Assembly: GCF_001399685.1 (NCBI RefSeq)
Contig: NZ_JTHN01000056.1
Location: 1-64,000 of the forward strand
From: Paenibacillus sp. A3
GTDB lineage: Bacteria; Bacillota; Bacilli; Paenibacillales; NBRC-103111
Length of the DNA stretch: 64,000 bases
Direction of reading: 5' to 3'
The notes under the pieces were generated by a model. It searched no databases, was not told where the DNA came from, and saw only the letters and a program-made list of their open reading frames with translations. This document shows, one piece after another, positions 24,360 to 32,830 of this stretch; position 1 is the stretch's first letter, and each line of letters starts with the position of its first letter. The translations under genes and the position numbers were made by a program.

Positions 24360-25166
24360 CTAATCCCGGCGCTTAAACGTTCCGAGCGCTTCTCCGACTT
24401 TTACCTTGCTTCCGACTTCCAGAGCGATCCGGGGTGTGAACGTGCCGTTCTCCATCAGAAGGACGACGGTCGAGCCGAATTCGAAGTAAGCCAGCTCGTC
24501 GCCGCGCTCCAGCCGGTCCGGCAGCGGGACGACGTATTGGATGCTGCTGACGTTCAGCGCGCCGACCTTGACCACGGCGATTTCTCCGGCGTCGTGCTGT
24601 ATGTAGGTGATGAGCCGTTCGTTGCGGCTAAGTACGCGGCGCATGTGACGGAGACCGAATTCGTTGACCGGATACACCTTGCCGGGGACATGCTCCTTCT
24701 CAAGAATGTCGCCCGTGGCGGGCGAATGAATCCGGTGGTAGTCGGTCGGGCTCAAGTAGAGCACGCAATAGTAGCCGTTCGTATAGTTGATCATCCGGGG
24801 GCTCTCATTGAGCAGCTCCTGAATGGTATAGTCCTGTCCTTTGACATTGACGATCAGTCCCTCATGAATCGGCCCGATGCCGGTAATCATGGCATCCACT
24901 GGGCTGACCAGCGTGTCCGGCGTCGCGTCGACCGGACGAAGACCGCTTTTGAGCCGGCGGGAAAAAAACTCGTTCAGCGATCCGTATTCGTGAACCGCTT
25001 TTTCCGCGTCCTGCACACGAATGCCGTACGTTTTCGCGAAGCGGGGAATCAGTCCGCGGCTGGCACGGGATTTGGCAAAAGCTCCTGTCAGCCTCGACAC
25101 CGATTTACGGGAGGAGAGCTCGGTCAGCAGCCGAAAAAACGAAATCTTCATAGGGTTATGGTTCAC
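24360..25166 (-). CDS. psd: Phosphatidylserine decarboxylase
   Basis: 268 residues, converts phosphatidylserine to phosphatidylethanolamine at the membrane. The self-cleavage motif is F-G-S-T at about 230-233; cleavage between G231 and S232 yields the pyruvoyl group on the alpha chain. Other family marks: 'YGSLNEFFSRRLKSGLRPVD', 'LVSPVDAMI', 'YCVLYLSPTDYHRIHSPATG', 'HVPGKVYPVNEF', 'NERLITYIQHDAGEIAVVKV'. Length is normal for the Bacillus-type single-subunit precursor. Start GTG 25166 (AAAAGGAAC upstream) or ATG 25151 (GGTGA upstream). Confidence 0.95.
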   Translation of the reverse strand: MNHNPMKISFFRLLTELSSRKSVSRLTGAFAKSRASRGLIPRFAKTYGIRVQDAEKAVHEYGSLNEFFSRRLKSGLRPVDATPDTLVSPVDAMITGIGPIHEGLIVNVKGQDYTIQELLNESPRMINYTNGYYCVLYLSPTDYHRIHSPATGDILEKEHVPGKVYPVNEFGLRHMRRVLSRNERLITYIQHDAGEIAVVKVGALNVSSIQYVVPLPDRLERGDELAYFEFGSTVVLLMENGTFTPRIALEVGSKVKVGEALGTFKRRD

Positions 25167-25257
25167 CTGTTCCTTTTAATATGGAAATGCGGTACAACGC
25201 TTATCTTGACATAGAACAAAAGACAAAGCAACCGCCAAACGAGTCCGAAAAAGCAAG

Positions 25258-25279
25258 AAAAGCTCCCGAAGGAGCCTTC
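25258..25279 (-). terminator. Terminator of the small Cys-rich gene
   Basis: Read on the minus strand: AAGGCTCC-TTCG-GGAGCTTTT followed by more T's, 58 bp beyond the stop at 25338. Confidence 0.65.
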
Positions 25280-25337
25280 CGTTCAGACGGTCAGGGCATA
25301 TAAAGCTTCATCCGCAAAAACTTTCGTTGTGGGGCGG

Positions 25338-25559
25338 TCACGATTGCTCGAAGCGCAGCCCGCACTTCTTGAAATCGCCGCAGGTCAGACACGTCGCCAA
25401 ATTAACCAGGATCGGGGTGTTTGACCCGGAATATTTAATGCAGTAGACGGGAGTTCGGTGCAGCGGATCGGGCGAGATCATGACGCAATAAGAACAATGC
25501 TTCACCATATCGGTCGTGATCGATTCCGTGCCAAGCTGCGATCGAAGCAGTTCGTCCAT
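25338..25559 (-). CDS. Small Cys-rich protein of unknown function
   Basis: 73 residues from the ATG at 25559, which has AAAGGAG eight bases upstream; longer starts to 25607 lack such a site. It contains two CxxC units, 'HCSYCVMI' and 'TCLTCGDFKKCGL', and further cysteine at 'VYCIKYSG', spaced like a zinc ribbon. No signal peptide. Lies between psd and the thiamine operon, transcribed away from the latter. I do not recognize the family; metal binding is an inference from cysteine spacing. Confidence 0.7.
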   Translation of the reverse strand: MDELLRSQLGTESITTDMVKHCSYCVMISPDPLHRTPVYCIKYSGSNTPILVNLATCLTCGDFKKCGLRFEQS

Positions 25560-25840
25560 AGTAAGGCTCCTTTCCTCCGTTGAAGACAGCGCTTCCATCG
25601 CTTGCATCCTGCATACGGGGGCCGCAGGCGCGCAAAGGTTCCGGGTAGTACCAAGTATCCTTTATTTTAGCAGAATCCGACAAAGAAGGCCATAGTTCGT
25701 AACCGTTTCCCAAAAAGGATTGCGATTGTTTTTCAATATAAGGTAAATTTCTCCTAGAGCTTCTCCATATTTCGACATGAATACGGTACAAAGGGGCTAA
25801 ATCTGGAGTTGGTCCCGTGGATTGCCGCCGTTTTTTGTTA

Positions 25841-25868
25841 TTGACAATTTGGTGAACCGTGGTAATAT
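25841..25868 (+). promoter_or_regulatory. Promoter of the TPP-controlled ykoEDC-tenA operon
   Basis: TTGACA (25841-25846), 16-bp spacer, TAATAT (25863-25868), directly upstream of the riboswitch, so transcription would begin at about 25875. The stretch 25560-25840 before it holds no recognizable gene. Confidence 0.8.
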
Positions 25869-25875
25869 AGGTGTG

Positions 25876-25970
25876 TCACTAGGGGAGCCGCTTGGGCTGA
25901 GATTGGATCGATAGATCCTAGACCCTCTGAACCTGATCTGGTTGATACCAGCGTAGGGAAGTGGAGAGCG
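25876..25970 (+). promoter_or_regulatory. TPP riboswitch (THI element)
   Basis: Contains the conserved aptamer blocks: AGGGGAGCC, GGGCTGAGATTGG, ACCCTCTGAACCTGATCTGG and CCAGCGTAGGGAAGTGG in the right order and spacing. TPP binding is expected to switch off the downstream thiamine-precursor uptake operon. The following hairpin at 26002-26036 is the expression platform. Confidence 0.96.
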
Positions 25971-26001
25971 TCAGCACGCTTGCATTAAACTGTGCTTACA
26001 A

Positions 26002-26036
26002 GAGCCGCTTCCGTCGTATACGGGGGCGGCTTTTTT
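26002..26036 (+). terminator. Riboswitch expression-platform terminator
   Basis: GAGCCGCTTCCG / CGGGGGCGGC followed by six T's, about 30 bases after the THI aptamer and 129 bases before ykoE. It would form when TPP is bound. Confidence 0.82.
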
Positions 26037-26164
26037 AGTTGATGCGGAGCTGTAAGCTTCACGTAATTTACGGCTTCGCGTTTATCTTGGCGTAATCCGC
26101 TTGGGCAGACCGACGTTGCTGTGTCCCGGACAACACTTTCAGTTCTTCGAAGGAGAGGAAACAG

Positions 26165-26749
26165 ATGAAAAAAGGCTTGAAGCTGACCGACATTCTGGTC
26201 ACCGTCGTTATCGCCGTCGTCTTCGGCATCATTTACCGGGTATGGGGAGACGTGTACAATCTGGCGTCGGTGCCGGGCATCCAATTGGAGCAATTCGTGT
26301 ACGGCATGTGGTTCATGGCGTCGACCGTCGCTTTCTTAATCATCCGCAAGCCGGGTGTCGCCTTGCTGGCGGAAGTGGCCGCAGCGCTTGCGGAAATGCT
26401 GCTCGGCTCGCAATTCTCCGTCGGCTCGTTGACCTACGGTATCGTGCAGGGGCTGTGCGCGGAGCTCGTCTTCGCGGCGTTCGGCTACAAGCGGTTTACC
26501 GCGGTCGTTGCCGGCCTGGCCGGAATGGCGTCCGGCGCGGGAGCGCTCGTGTTCGACTATTTCAAGAGCTACTTGACCGAGCTGCAGCCGTGGAACCTCT
26601 CTTTGTATATCGTGCTCCGATTTGTCGGTTCGTTCCTGATTACCGGACCGCTCGCTTACGCTTTGGTTAAAGCGCTGGAGAAGACCGGCGTCACGCAGCT
26701 TGTCCGCCCGGCAAGCCTTGACGATTACCAGGCGCTGGACCGGAAATGA
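26165..26749 (+). CDS. ykoE: YkoE, S component of thiamine/HMP ECF transporter
   Basis: 194 residues, ATG behind GGAGAGGAAACAG. Hydrophobic membrane protein with about five or six helices; 'LKLTDILVTVVIAVVFGIIY', 'WGDVYNL', 'AEVAAALAEMLLGSQFSVGS', 'GIVQGLCAELVFAAFGYKR' are YkoE hallmarks. It captures the substrate (hydroxymethylpyrimidine or thiamine), and the ATPase and T component follow. The stop overlaps the start of ykoD by four bases (ATGA). TPP riboswitch upstream makes a thiamine-related substrate very likely. Confidence 0.95.
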   Translation: MKKGLKLTDILVTVVIAVVFGIIYRVWGDVYNLASVPGIQLEQFVYGMWFMASTVAFLIIRKPGVALLAEVAAALAEMLLGSQFSVGSLTYGIVQGLCAELVFAAFGYKRFTAVVAGLAGMASGAGALVFDYFKSYLTELQPWNLSLYIVLRFVGSFLITGPLAYALVKALEKTGVTQLVRPASLDDYQALDRK

Positions 26750-28248
26750 GCGGCGCGGAGCGGACCGCGCACGTATCGGGGCTGCGCTTGAAATTTCCCG
26801 GCAGTCCGTCGCTGCTGTTCGACGGCTTGAGCTTCGGCGCCGACGCAGGGCAGAAGGTGCTGCTGCTCGGGCCTAGCGGCTGCGGCAAATCGACGCTGCT
26901 GCAGGTGTTGAGCGGCTTGATTCCGCAAGCGGTCGACGTGCCGGTCAAATATGACAGCATCGGCATTCCCCCGTCCTGGGGTTACTTGTTCCAAGACCCC
27001 GACGCGCAGTTCTGCATGCCGTATGCAGACGAAGAGATTGCGTTCGTGCTCGAAAATCTTCAAGTGCCGCGCGAGCAAATGCAGCAGCGGATTCGAAGCT
27101 GCTTGGAGCAGGTCGGCCTGCGGCTTGAGGAACTGCACACCCCGATCGCCGCGCTGTCGGGAGGCATGAAGCAGCGGCTCGCCATCGCGTCGCTTCTGGC
27201 GCTGGAGCCGGACGTCTGGTTCCTCGATGAACCGACGTCGCTGCTCGACCCGGAAGGCACGACCGAGGTATGGGAAACCGTCAAGCGGGTTACCCGGGAC
27301 AAGACGGTGCTCATCGTGGAGCATAAGATCGACGAGATCGTCGATTTCGTCGACCGGGTTGTGCTGTTCGATACGCGGGCGCGCATCCTGGCCGACGGAG
27401 AGCCGGGCGCGGTGTTCAGATCGCATAAGCGTGAGCTTCAGGAGTATGGCATCTGGTACCCCGGCGTATGGGAGGACTACGACCGGCGCAATGCCGCTGC
27501 GCACGGGGAGCGGATCAAGCCGGCGGCGACGAAGGAGCCGCTGCTCCGGCTGGACCGCTTCGCCGGCTATTACGGCCCGGTGAAGAAGATCGAAGCGGCG
27601 GCGGCCGAATTGAACGCCGGCGACTGGATCGCCGTCGTCGGCGAGAACGGCGCTGGCAAAAGCACGCTGCTTCAATCGCTGATGCAGCTGCTGCGGACCG
27701 AAGGAAGCTACGAACTGGGCGGCCGTACGGTCCGGGATTTTGAGGATGTCGCCGACATGGCGGCTTACGTCTTTCAAAATCCGGAAATGCAGTTTGTCGC
27801 GCATACGGTATACGACGAAGTGGCGTTTAATTTCCACCGGGACGGCGAGCCGGAACCTGCAGTTCGTGCGAAGACGGAGGAGCTGCTGGCGTGGTTCGGC
27901 CTTGAGGGCCACCGCAGCCTGCATCCGTACCAGCTCTCGCTTGGGCAGAAGCGCCGGCTGAGCGTGGCGGCCGCAACCGTCAAAGCGCAGCGGTTGCTTC
28001 TGCTGGACGAGCCGACGTTCGGCCAGGACGCAGCGAATACGTTCGCACTTCTGGAGAAGCTCGAAGCGTGGCGGCGGGAAGGAACGACCATTATCATGGT
28101 GACGCACGATCCCGACATTGTAAGCCGCTTCGCCACCCGGGTGTGGGAGGTGCGGCAAGGCGTCCTTGCCGCGGATATGAGCACCGAAGCTTACGAGGCG
28201 CGGCTGCGCCCGGAGCGGCGGGCGACATTCGAAGAGGTAGGGAGTTGA
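26746..28248 (+). CDS. ykoD: YkoD, tandem ATPase of ECF transporter
   Basis: 500 residues with two ABC ATPase halves. First half: Walker A 'GPSGCGKST' near residue 41, signature 'LSGGMKQR', Walker B 'VWFLDEPTSLLD'. Second half: Walker A 'GENGAGKST' near 298, signature 'LSLGQKRR', Walker B 'LLLLDEPTFGQD'. Both halves look active. It energizes uptake through YkoE/YkoC. Start overlaps ykoE; ykoC begins 6 bp after the stop. Confidence 0.95.
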   Translation: MSGAERTAHVSGLRLKFPGSPSLLFDGLSFGADAGQKVLLLGPSGCGKSTLLQVLSGLIPQAVDVPVKYDSIGIPPSWGYLFQDPDAQFCMPYADEEIAFVLENLQVPREQMQQRIRSCLEQVGLRLEELHTPIAALSGGMKQRLAIASLLALEPDVWFLDEPTSLLDPEGTTEVWETVKRVTRDKTVLIVEHKIDEIVDFVDRVVLFDTRARILADGEPGAVFRSHKRELQEYGIWYPGVWEDYDRRNAAAHGERIKPAATKEPLLRLDRFAGYYGPVKKIEAAAAELNAGDWIAVVGENGAGKSTLLQSLMQLLRTEGSYELGGRTVRDFEDVADMAAYVFQNPEMQFVAHTVYDEVAFNFHRDGEPEPAVRAKTEELLAWFGLEGHRSLHPYQLSLGQKRRLSVAAATVKAQRLLLLDEPTFGQDAANTFALLEKLEAWRREGTTIIMVTHDPDIVSRFATRVWEVRQGVLAADMSTEAYEARLRPERRATFEEVGS

Positions 28249-28254
28249 CGAGAC

Positions 28255-29049
28255 GTGCCATTGGCCTGGTCCTATCGGGAAACGTGGCTGCACCGCGTCA
28301 ATCCGAGCTTTAAGCTGCTCGTATCGGTAAGCCTGTTCCTGCTTGTTCTGTTCACGCATGACATCAACGTGCTTACCAATATCACGTGGATGTATCTGGT
28401 GCTGCTCTTTGCCGCCGCCGGACACCCGTGGCGGAGACTGCTGCTGCTGTCTCTGCCGTTTGCGCTGATGTTCGTTTCCTCCTCCACCTCGATGGTGTTT
28501 TTCGGCAAGGGAGAGACAACGTGGGTACGTTGGGGGCTCGTGCACATAACGGAGGAAAGCTTCTTCCGCGGGCTATCCATCGGGCTGAAAACCGTAAATG
28601 CGGCGCTGATCGGTCTGCTGTTCGGCTTGACCACCAGCCCGGTTGGCTTGTTCTACTCACTTATGCAGCAGTGCCGGCTCCCGGCAAAATACGCCTACAG
28701 CTTCATGGCCGCGCTGCGGCTCATGCCGATGGTGGCGGCCGAATACCGCACACTGCAGATGGCGCTCAAGGTGCGCGGGGTCAAGACAAGAAAGGGCGTC
28801 CGCGGCTGGATCGATACGCTGAAGCGGCACTCGATTCCGCTGCTGGCGCAGAGCATCCGCCGCGCGCAGCGGATCGCGGTGGCGATGGAAGCGAAGCGCT
28901 TCTCGTCCGCGGCGAAGCGTACGTATTATTACCGCATCGGATGGTCGGGCAGCGACGGCCTGCTGCTGGCCGTCACGCTGACGGTCTGGGCGGCCGCTTT
29001 GCTGCTCGGCTGGCAGGTTCCGTATTTTCCGGTCGGCGACGTGCGATAG
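28255..29049 (+). CDS. ykoC: YkoC, T component (transmembrane coupling protein) of ECF transporter
   Basis: 264 residues, GTG start with GAGGTAGGGAG upstream. Several TM helices near the N-terminus (LLVSVSLFLLVLFTHDINVL, LLLLSLPFALMFVSS) and the cytosolic coupling helices with 'MALKVRGVKTRKGVRGWI' and 'AQRIAVAMEAKRF', matching the A-R-G coupling motifs of CbiQ/EcfT proteins. Links the two ATPase halves of YkoD to YkoE. Confidence 0.93.
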   Translation: MPLAWSYRETWLHRVNPSFKLLVSVSLFLLVLFTHDINVLTNITWMYLVLLFAAAGHPWRRLLLLSLPFALMFVSSSTSMVFFGKGETTWVRWGLVHITEESFFRGLSIGLKTVNAALIGLLFGLTTSPVGLFYSLMQQCRLPAKYAYSFMAALRLMPMVAAEYRTLQMALKVRGVKTRKGVRGWIDTLKRHSIPLLAQSIRRAQRIAVAMEAKRFSSAAKRTYYYRIGWSGSDGLLLAVTLTVWAAALLLGWQVPYFPVGDVR

Positions 29050-29097
29050 TGATGCGGCAATGGTTGGCTTACCGAATTTCAAGGAGGCAGATTCATT

Positions 29098-29763
29098 ATG
29101 AAATTTTCCGAACAAGTGCGTCAAGCGGCGGACGCAAGCTGGCAAGCCAGCTTCGAGCATCCGTTTGTTAAAGGGATCGGCGACGGAACGCTGCCGCTCG
29201 ATTGCTTCCGGCATTACGTCCTGAATGACGCGTACTATTTGTCCCAATTCGCCCGCGTACAGGCGCTCGGCGCAGCTAAAGCGAATGATTTGCCAACAGT
29301 GAAAAGCATGGCGCATCATGCGCAGGGCACCTATGAAGCGGAGCTGTCCTTGCACGAAAAATTCAGCAAGCTGCTCGGTGTCACTGAGGAGGAAAAAGCG
29401 GCGTTCGAGCCTGCGCCCACTTCGTATGCGTACACTTCCCATATGATCCGTGCGGCCTATACCGGTCAGCTCGGCGACATCATCGCCGCAATCCTGCCGT
29501 GCTATTGGCTGTATTACGAAATCGGCGAACGGCTGGCAGGCTGCACGCCGGAAGAGCCGATCTACCGCGAATGGATCGCGGCCTACGGCGGCGAGTGGTT
29601 CCGGGTACTCGTCGAAGAGCAGATCGCCCGGCTGGACGAGCTGGCGGAGCAGGCGACGGCTCAGGACCGGCAGCGGATGCAGAATCATTTCATTCTCAGC
29701 AGCCGGTATGAGTACATGTTCTGGGACATGGCTTACCGCAAGGAGACTTGGCCGGTTCTCTAG
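29098..29763 (+). CDS. tenA: TenA, aminopyrimidine aminohydrolase (thiaminase II)
   Basis: 221 residues, ATG behind CAAGGAGG. It salvages degraded thiamine by hydrolysing aminopyrimidine precursors to HMP. Active-site residues are present: D44 in 'LNDAYYLSQFARVQ', catalytic C135 in 'AAILPCYWLYYEIG', and the conserved Glu region 'ILSSRYEYMFWDMAY' near the C-terminus. Last gene of the TPP-controlled operon, so precursor uptake and salvage are co-regulated. A palindromic repeat begins 4 bp after the stop. Confidence 0.96.
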   Translation: MKFSEQVRQAADASWQASFEHPFVKGIGDGTLPLDCFRHYVLNDAYYLSQFARVQALGAAKANDLPTVKSMAHHAQGTYEAELSLHEKFSKLLGVTEEEKAAFEPAPTSYAYTSHMIRAAYTGQLGDIIAAILPCYWLYYEIGERLAGCTPEEPIYREWIAAYGGEWFRVLVEEQIARLDELAEQATAQDRQRMQNHFILSSRYEYMFWDMAYRKETWPVL

Positions 29764-29766
29764 TCC

Positions 29767-29949
29767 TTAATAGAGGTTACGAAGGGGTGGGGTATCCACT
29801 TCCGACCGCTGTTGTCATCGGGAAATTTTTATTGAAGCCGCTTATCAGCGGATATTTCCCGAAGACAAAGGCGGCCGCTATCGCTTCTCCAGTGGATACC
29901 CCACCTCCGTTTGCATCTCTATTTTTGTTAAAGTCCACTTTCTCAACAA
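29767..29949. repeat. Long palindromic repeat element, copy A (3' UTR of tenA)
   Basis: About 183 bp. Outer arms GGGGTGGGGTATCCACTT (29783-29801) and AGTGGATACCCCACC are inverted, flanked by ATAGAGG...CTCTAT, and an inner arm pair CGGGAAAT/ATTTCCCG brackets GCCGCTTATCAGCGG. Folded as RNA it is one long interrupted hairpin. It matches copy B at 59435-59700 in reverse orientation, that is, in the same orientation relative to the upstream gene's transcript. Non-coding. Confidence 0.85.
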
Positions 29950-29953
29950 GCTC

Positions 29954-29988
29954 AGGCGCACCGCCGAAAAACGGCGGTACGCCTTTTT
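29954..29988 (+). terminator. Terminator of the ykoEDC-tenA operon
   Basis: AGGCGCACCGCCG-AAAAA-CGGCGGTACGCCT followed by TTTTC. Almost perfect 13-bp stem, directly after repeat copy A and abutting the stop of the convergent nucleotidyltransferase gene. Confidence 0.9.
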
Positions 29989-29989
29989 C

Positions 29990-30751
29990 TCATTCAACCG
30001 ACCGCCGGATTTCACCCAGCATATAGCCGGCGAAATCGGACAGCAGCCGCTTGTCCGGTTCCATGCGGTCTGCTCTGCCGCCGTACCGCTCCAGGCATAG
30101 ACGAACGGTCTCCCCGTACTCGGAAGGCAGCGCCTGTAAGCCCCATTCGCCGCCCTCGCGTTTCGAAGAAACGACGCCTTCCTTGAGATAATATAAGACT
30201 CTGCACAAATTTAAGGCATAATATTCGGGCGCCTCCAGGATGCCTTGGGGAGCGTCCTCCACATCGTGAAGAATGGATTTCACATAAAACCGCTTGTCGA
30301 TGGGCCGCATCACCTCGCGCAGCGGCTTTCCGTAGAGAGCGTTTCCCCGGTGATAAGCGACCACAAGGTGTGCCGCCAAGTCCGGATCTTCCCGGCCTCC
30401 GCAAATATAATTCTCGTCCATCCGGTACTTGTCCCTGTGCAAGGGAGAATAATGAAATTCAAAAGGAGTAGGATAAACGAGCTCGTCCAGGCAGTTCCCC
30501 AGGACGACGCTCAGCTCGATTCCGCCTTCGTTCGGCAGTCCGTCGTCGATAGCAAGCAGCTTTTTGGCGATTCGCCTCGCCGTTTCCACTGGCAAGCTGC
30601 GGTTGGCAACAACCAGCAGGTCGATATCGCTTTTGTCCGGGTTAAAGCATCCCATGGCCAAAGAGCCGTGCAAATAAATGCCCGCCAGGTTGTCGCTCAG
30701 CTCTTCCTTAAACAGGCTAACGAGGTTATCCAATACCGACGGAATAGGCAT
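29990..30751 (-). CDS. Nucleotidyltransferase, aminoglycoside adenylyltransferase (AadA/DUF4111)-like
   Basis: 253 residues. The N-terminal nucleotidyltransferase motif is 'GIYLHGSLAMGCFNPDKSDI' with G29-S30 and the metal-binding D42/D44 (SDIDLLV). The C-terminal helical domain (from ~150) is of DUF4111/AadA type: 'HYSPLHRDKY', 'LAAHLVVAYHRGNALYGKPL', 'YYALNLCRVLYYLKEGVVSS', 'KREGGEWGL'. Such enzymes adenylate streptomycin/spectinomycin, but many chromosomal homologues have no shown resistance role. Length fits AadA (~260). Confidence 0.85.
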   Translation of the reverse strand: MPIPSVLDNLVSLFKEELSDNLAGIYLHGSLAMGCFNPDKSDIDLLVVANRSLPVETARRIAKKLLAIDDGLPNEGGIELSVVLGNCLDELVYPTPFEFHYSPLHRDKYRMDENYICGGREDPDLAAHLVVAYHRGNALYGKPLREVMRPIDKRFYVKSILHDVEDAPQGILEAPEYYALNLCRVLYYLKEGVVSSKREGGEWGLQALPSEYGETVRLCLERYGGRADRMEPDKRLLSDFAGYMLGEIRRSVE

Positions 30752-30885
30752 ACGATTCCTCCTTTACCAAAATCGTTTGTCGCTCGGCCGTCACCCTGCG
30801 TTGATGATGGCCGGTTTGCTTTTCCGGTACTAATTGCTCCCGGTCAAGACATAGGATAGGTTGACAACGTCTTGGAGGGATGGCC

Positions 30886-31710
30886 ATGAAATATTCCCAG
30901 ATGACGGCCTGGGACGAACACCGGTTCTGGCTTGAAATATTGGAGGATCACGCTTATTTCATGCGCGATTATTTGTCGCCGGCCGAAGTAAAGTGGGTCG
31001 ACACGGCGCAGGAATATATCGTAGCGTTCCACCGATTGCGGGAGCGCTTGTACGACGTTGACCGGGACTTGCCTTACGAATCTTCCGAGATGGCGGAGTT
31101 CGCCAAGGCCAGCTATTCGGTAGCCGTCGGCTATTTTCAATTCGAGGGGCATATGCAGCATTTGCGGGTGCAAAACCGCATTGTTTTGAACTTGTCGCCT
31201 ACGTTTCTGAACGGGACGCTGAATGAGAATCAGGAATACCTGCGGCTTCTTCTGTATGCTATCCGGGCGGAGCGGCCCCCGGAGCTTTCGCTGGTCGAAT
31301 TGATGGACCTGTGGCTGGAGGATCAGCTCGGGCATGCCGTGTTGGCGCGCAACGCCTTAGACCCGGTCGAAATTCCCTTATCCCTCAGGGTACAGCAAGT
31401 CGAGCGGGAATTTCAAGCGCATATCATCAAAAACAAAGCGATCAAAGGCTACTTGCGGTTTACTCCGCCGCTGTTTCCGCTGCAGCGGTTGTTCGCCAAG
31501 CAAGTGTCCGAGTCCGTCGTGGTCTTCTATCATCTGGTCGAGCATCTCCTCGACTTATACCGGGATTCCCAGCTTTTAAATCGGGCGACGCTCCGCTTCC
31601 TGGAGCACCATCTTCCGGAAACGTGTTATTTTTTGCGTAAGCTGGCGAACTTTAATATCGCCATCTTCGAGATCCCGGATTGTCCGCTAACGAAGCCGAC
31701 CGTAAGGTAG
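30886..31710 (+). CDS. DUF2935 family protein
   Basis: 274 residues from ATG 30886 (TTGGAGGG seven bases upstream; ATG 30880 overlaps that site). Two helical halves each begin in a similar way: 'WDEHRFWLEILEDHAYFMRD' and 'LWLEDQLGHAVLARNALDP', the second preceded by 'LRAERPPELSLVELMD'. His and Glu at these repeated places suggest a ferritin-like metal-binding helical bundle, typical of DUF2935. Function unknown; common in Bacillales and Clostridia. It converges on the germination operon, whose last gene ends 2 bp away. Confidence 0.88.
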   Translation: MKYSQMTAWDEHRFWLEILEDHAYFMRDYLSPAEVKWVDTAQEYIVAFHRLRERLYDVDRDLPYESSEMAEFAKASYSVAVGYFQFEGHMQHLRVQNRIVLNLSPTFLNGTLNENQEYLRLLLYAIRAERPPELSLVELMDLWLEDQLGHAVLARNALDPVEIPLSLRVQQVEREFQAHIIKNKAIKGYLRFTPPLFPLQRLFAKQVSESVVVFYHLVEHLLDLYRDSQLLNRATLRFLEHHLPETCYFLRKLANFNIAIFEIPDCPLTKPTVR

Positions 31711-31711
31711 T

Positions 31712-32830
31712 CTACATCGCAACCCCGGAGCTTTTGATGGTAACCTTTGGCATCACGCGGACCTTGGCTTCGGCTAACGCTTGACCCCAATCGCTCTCCA
31801 CTTTTTTCCATTGGCCGTAGTGAAAAGCTTTGGCATATACGCCCAGTCCGATCGGATCGATGCGATGCTTCTGAATTTTTGCGATCAGGGCGTCGCACTT
31901 TTTTTGGAACTCCTGTCCGAGAGCTTGCTCCAATGGCTTCTTATCTTTCTCGAGGTCGTACTCGAACAGCCGCTCTGTCATATTCACATCAATGTCCATT
32001 CGGATATCGAAGGCAAACCGGTTATTCTCGTGCTTGACCTTGATGTCGTACTTCGTATGTCCGATCTCCATGCTGACGTAGGCCATTCGCTGCGCCGCCT
32101 TGATTTTCTGGGGCGGAAGGTGCAGCGTGAAAGGAAAGGGTTGTCCCTTTCTTTGCTGCAAAAGCATTAATAGCGCGCTCTCTTGGTTGTTCAGCGAAGT
32201 AACGTATGTACCCTCTTTGGACAAAAGAGCCGTTCCCGATACGACGATTTCGTTATCCTTTAGCTTGACCTCCGTCATGGAAGGCGTCCTCCGCGGATCG
32301 AGCAGCTGCTGATGAAATTCCTGCATGATTGTTTTTACGGCGGTTCGGCTGGAGTACGCCGCTTCCGTCTGTTCTTTAACGACGACGCCCGGTCGTCCCT
32401 TATCCGCCATATTCGCGTTCATAATCTCTCTGACGGAGCCGTCCACAGCGACGATGTTCGCGTTGATCTCGCTTTTCGGATCGCGCATGAACACATCCAG
32501 ATAATGCAAAATACCGGCACGCTGCAGCAGCTTTTTTCCAACCAATACCGTCTGAATTTTTCCGGAAGCGAGCGGGCCGGTGCTCATCGCATCGAGCCTC
32601 GACCTGGCTTGTCTCAGTGTATCGGCGATCGTTTCCGATATATTGTATTTTTGCTTGGCCTCCACACTAAACACCGGGGTGGACGTGAAGACGGTCAACT
32701 GCTGGTCGCTGCCGAGATCGGCGCCCGTCATCAAAATAATTTGCCGGTTCTCCAAATACATTCTTCGACCGCACCCGGGAAAGACGAGCAGCAGGGAGAG
32801 CGTCAGGATGGCGATCAGGAGTCTTTTCAT
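31712..32830 (-). CDS. Ger(x)C family germinant receptor lipoprotein (GerC subunit)
   Basis: 372 residues. Lipoprotein signal with lipobox ending at C20 (LLLVFPGC). Typical Ger(x)C sequence: 'ENRQIILMTGADLG', 'VFSVEAKQKYN', 'DTLRQARSRLDAMS', 'GKIQTVLVGKKLLQRAGILH', 'LDVFMRDPKSEINANIVAVDG' and the C-terminal 'IDPIGLGVYAKAFHYGQWKK'. GerC anchors and completes the spore inner-membrane nutrient receptor. Its start overlaps the end of the B subunit by four bases. Confidence 0.94.
   Translation of the reverse strand: MKRLLIAILTLSLLLVFPGCGRRMYLENRQIILMTGADLGSDQQLTVFTSTPVFSVEAKQKYNISETIADTLRQARSRLDAMSTGPLASGKIQTVLVGKKLLQRAGILHYLDVFMRDPKSEINANIVAVDGSVREIMNANMADKGRPGVVVKEQTEAAYSSRTAVKTIMQEFHQQLLDPRRTPSMTEVKLKDNEIVVSGTALLSKEGTYVTSLNNQESALLMLLQQRKGQPFPFTLHLPPQKIKAAQRMAYVSMEIGHTKYDIKVKHENNRFAFDIRMDIDVNMTERLFEYDLEKDKKPLEQALGQEFQKKCDALIAKIQKHRIDPIGLGVYAKAFHYGQWKKVESDWGQALAEAKVRVMPKVTIKSSGVAM

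Noticed and set aside
26725-28545. 606-codon minus-strand frame opposite ykoD
   Set aside because: ykoD has two complete ATPase domains on the plus strand; the antisense frame is His/Arg/Gln-rich shadow sequence.
29767-29949. Repeat copy A as an IS element or transposon
   Set aside because: Too short, no transposase frame, and no clear target-site duplication at its ends.
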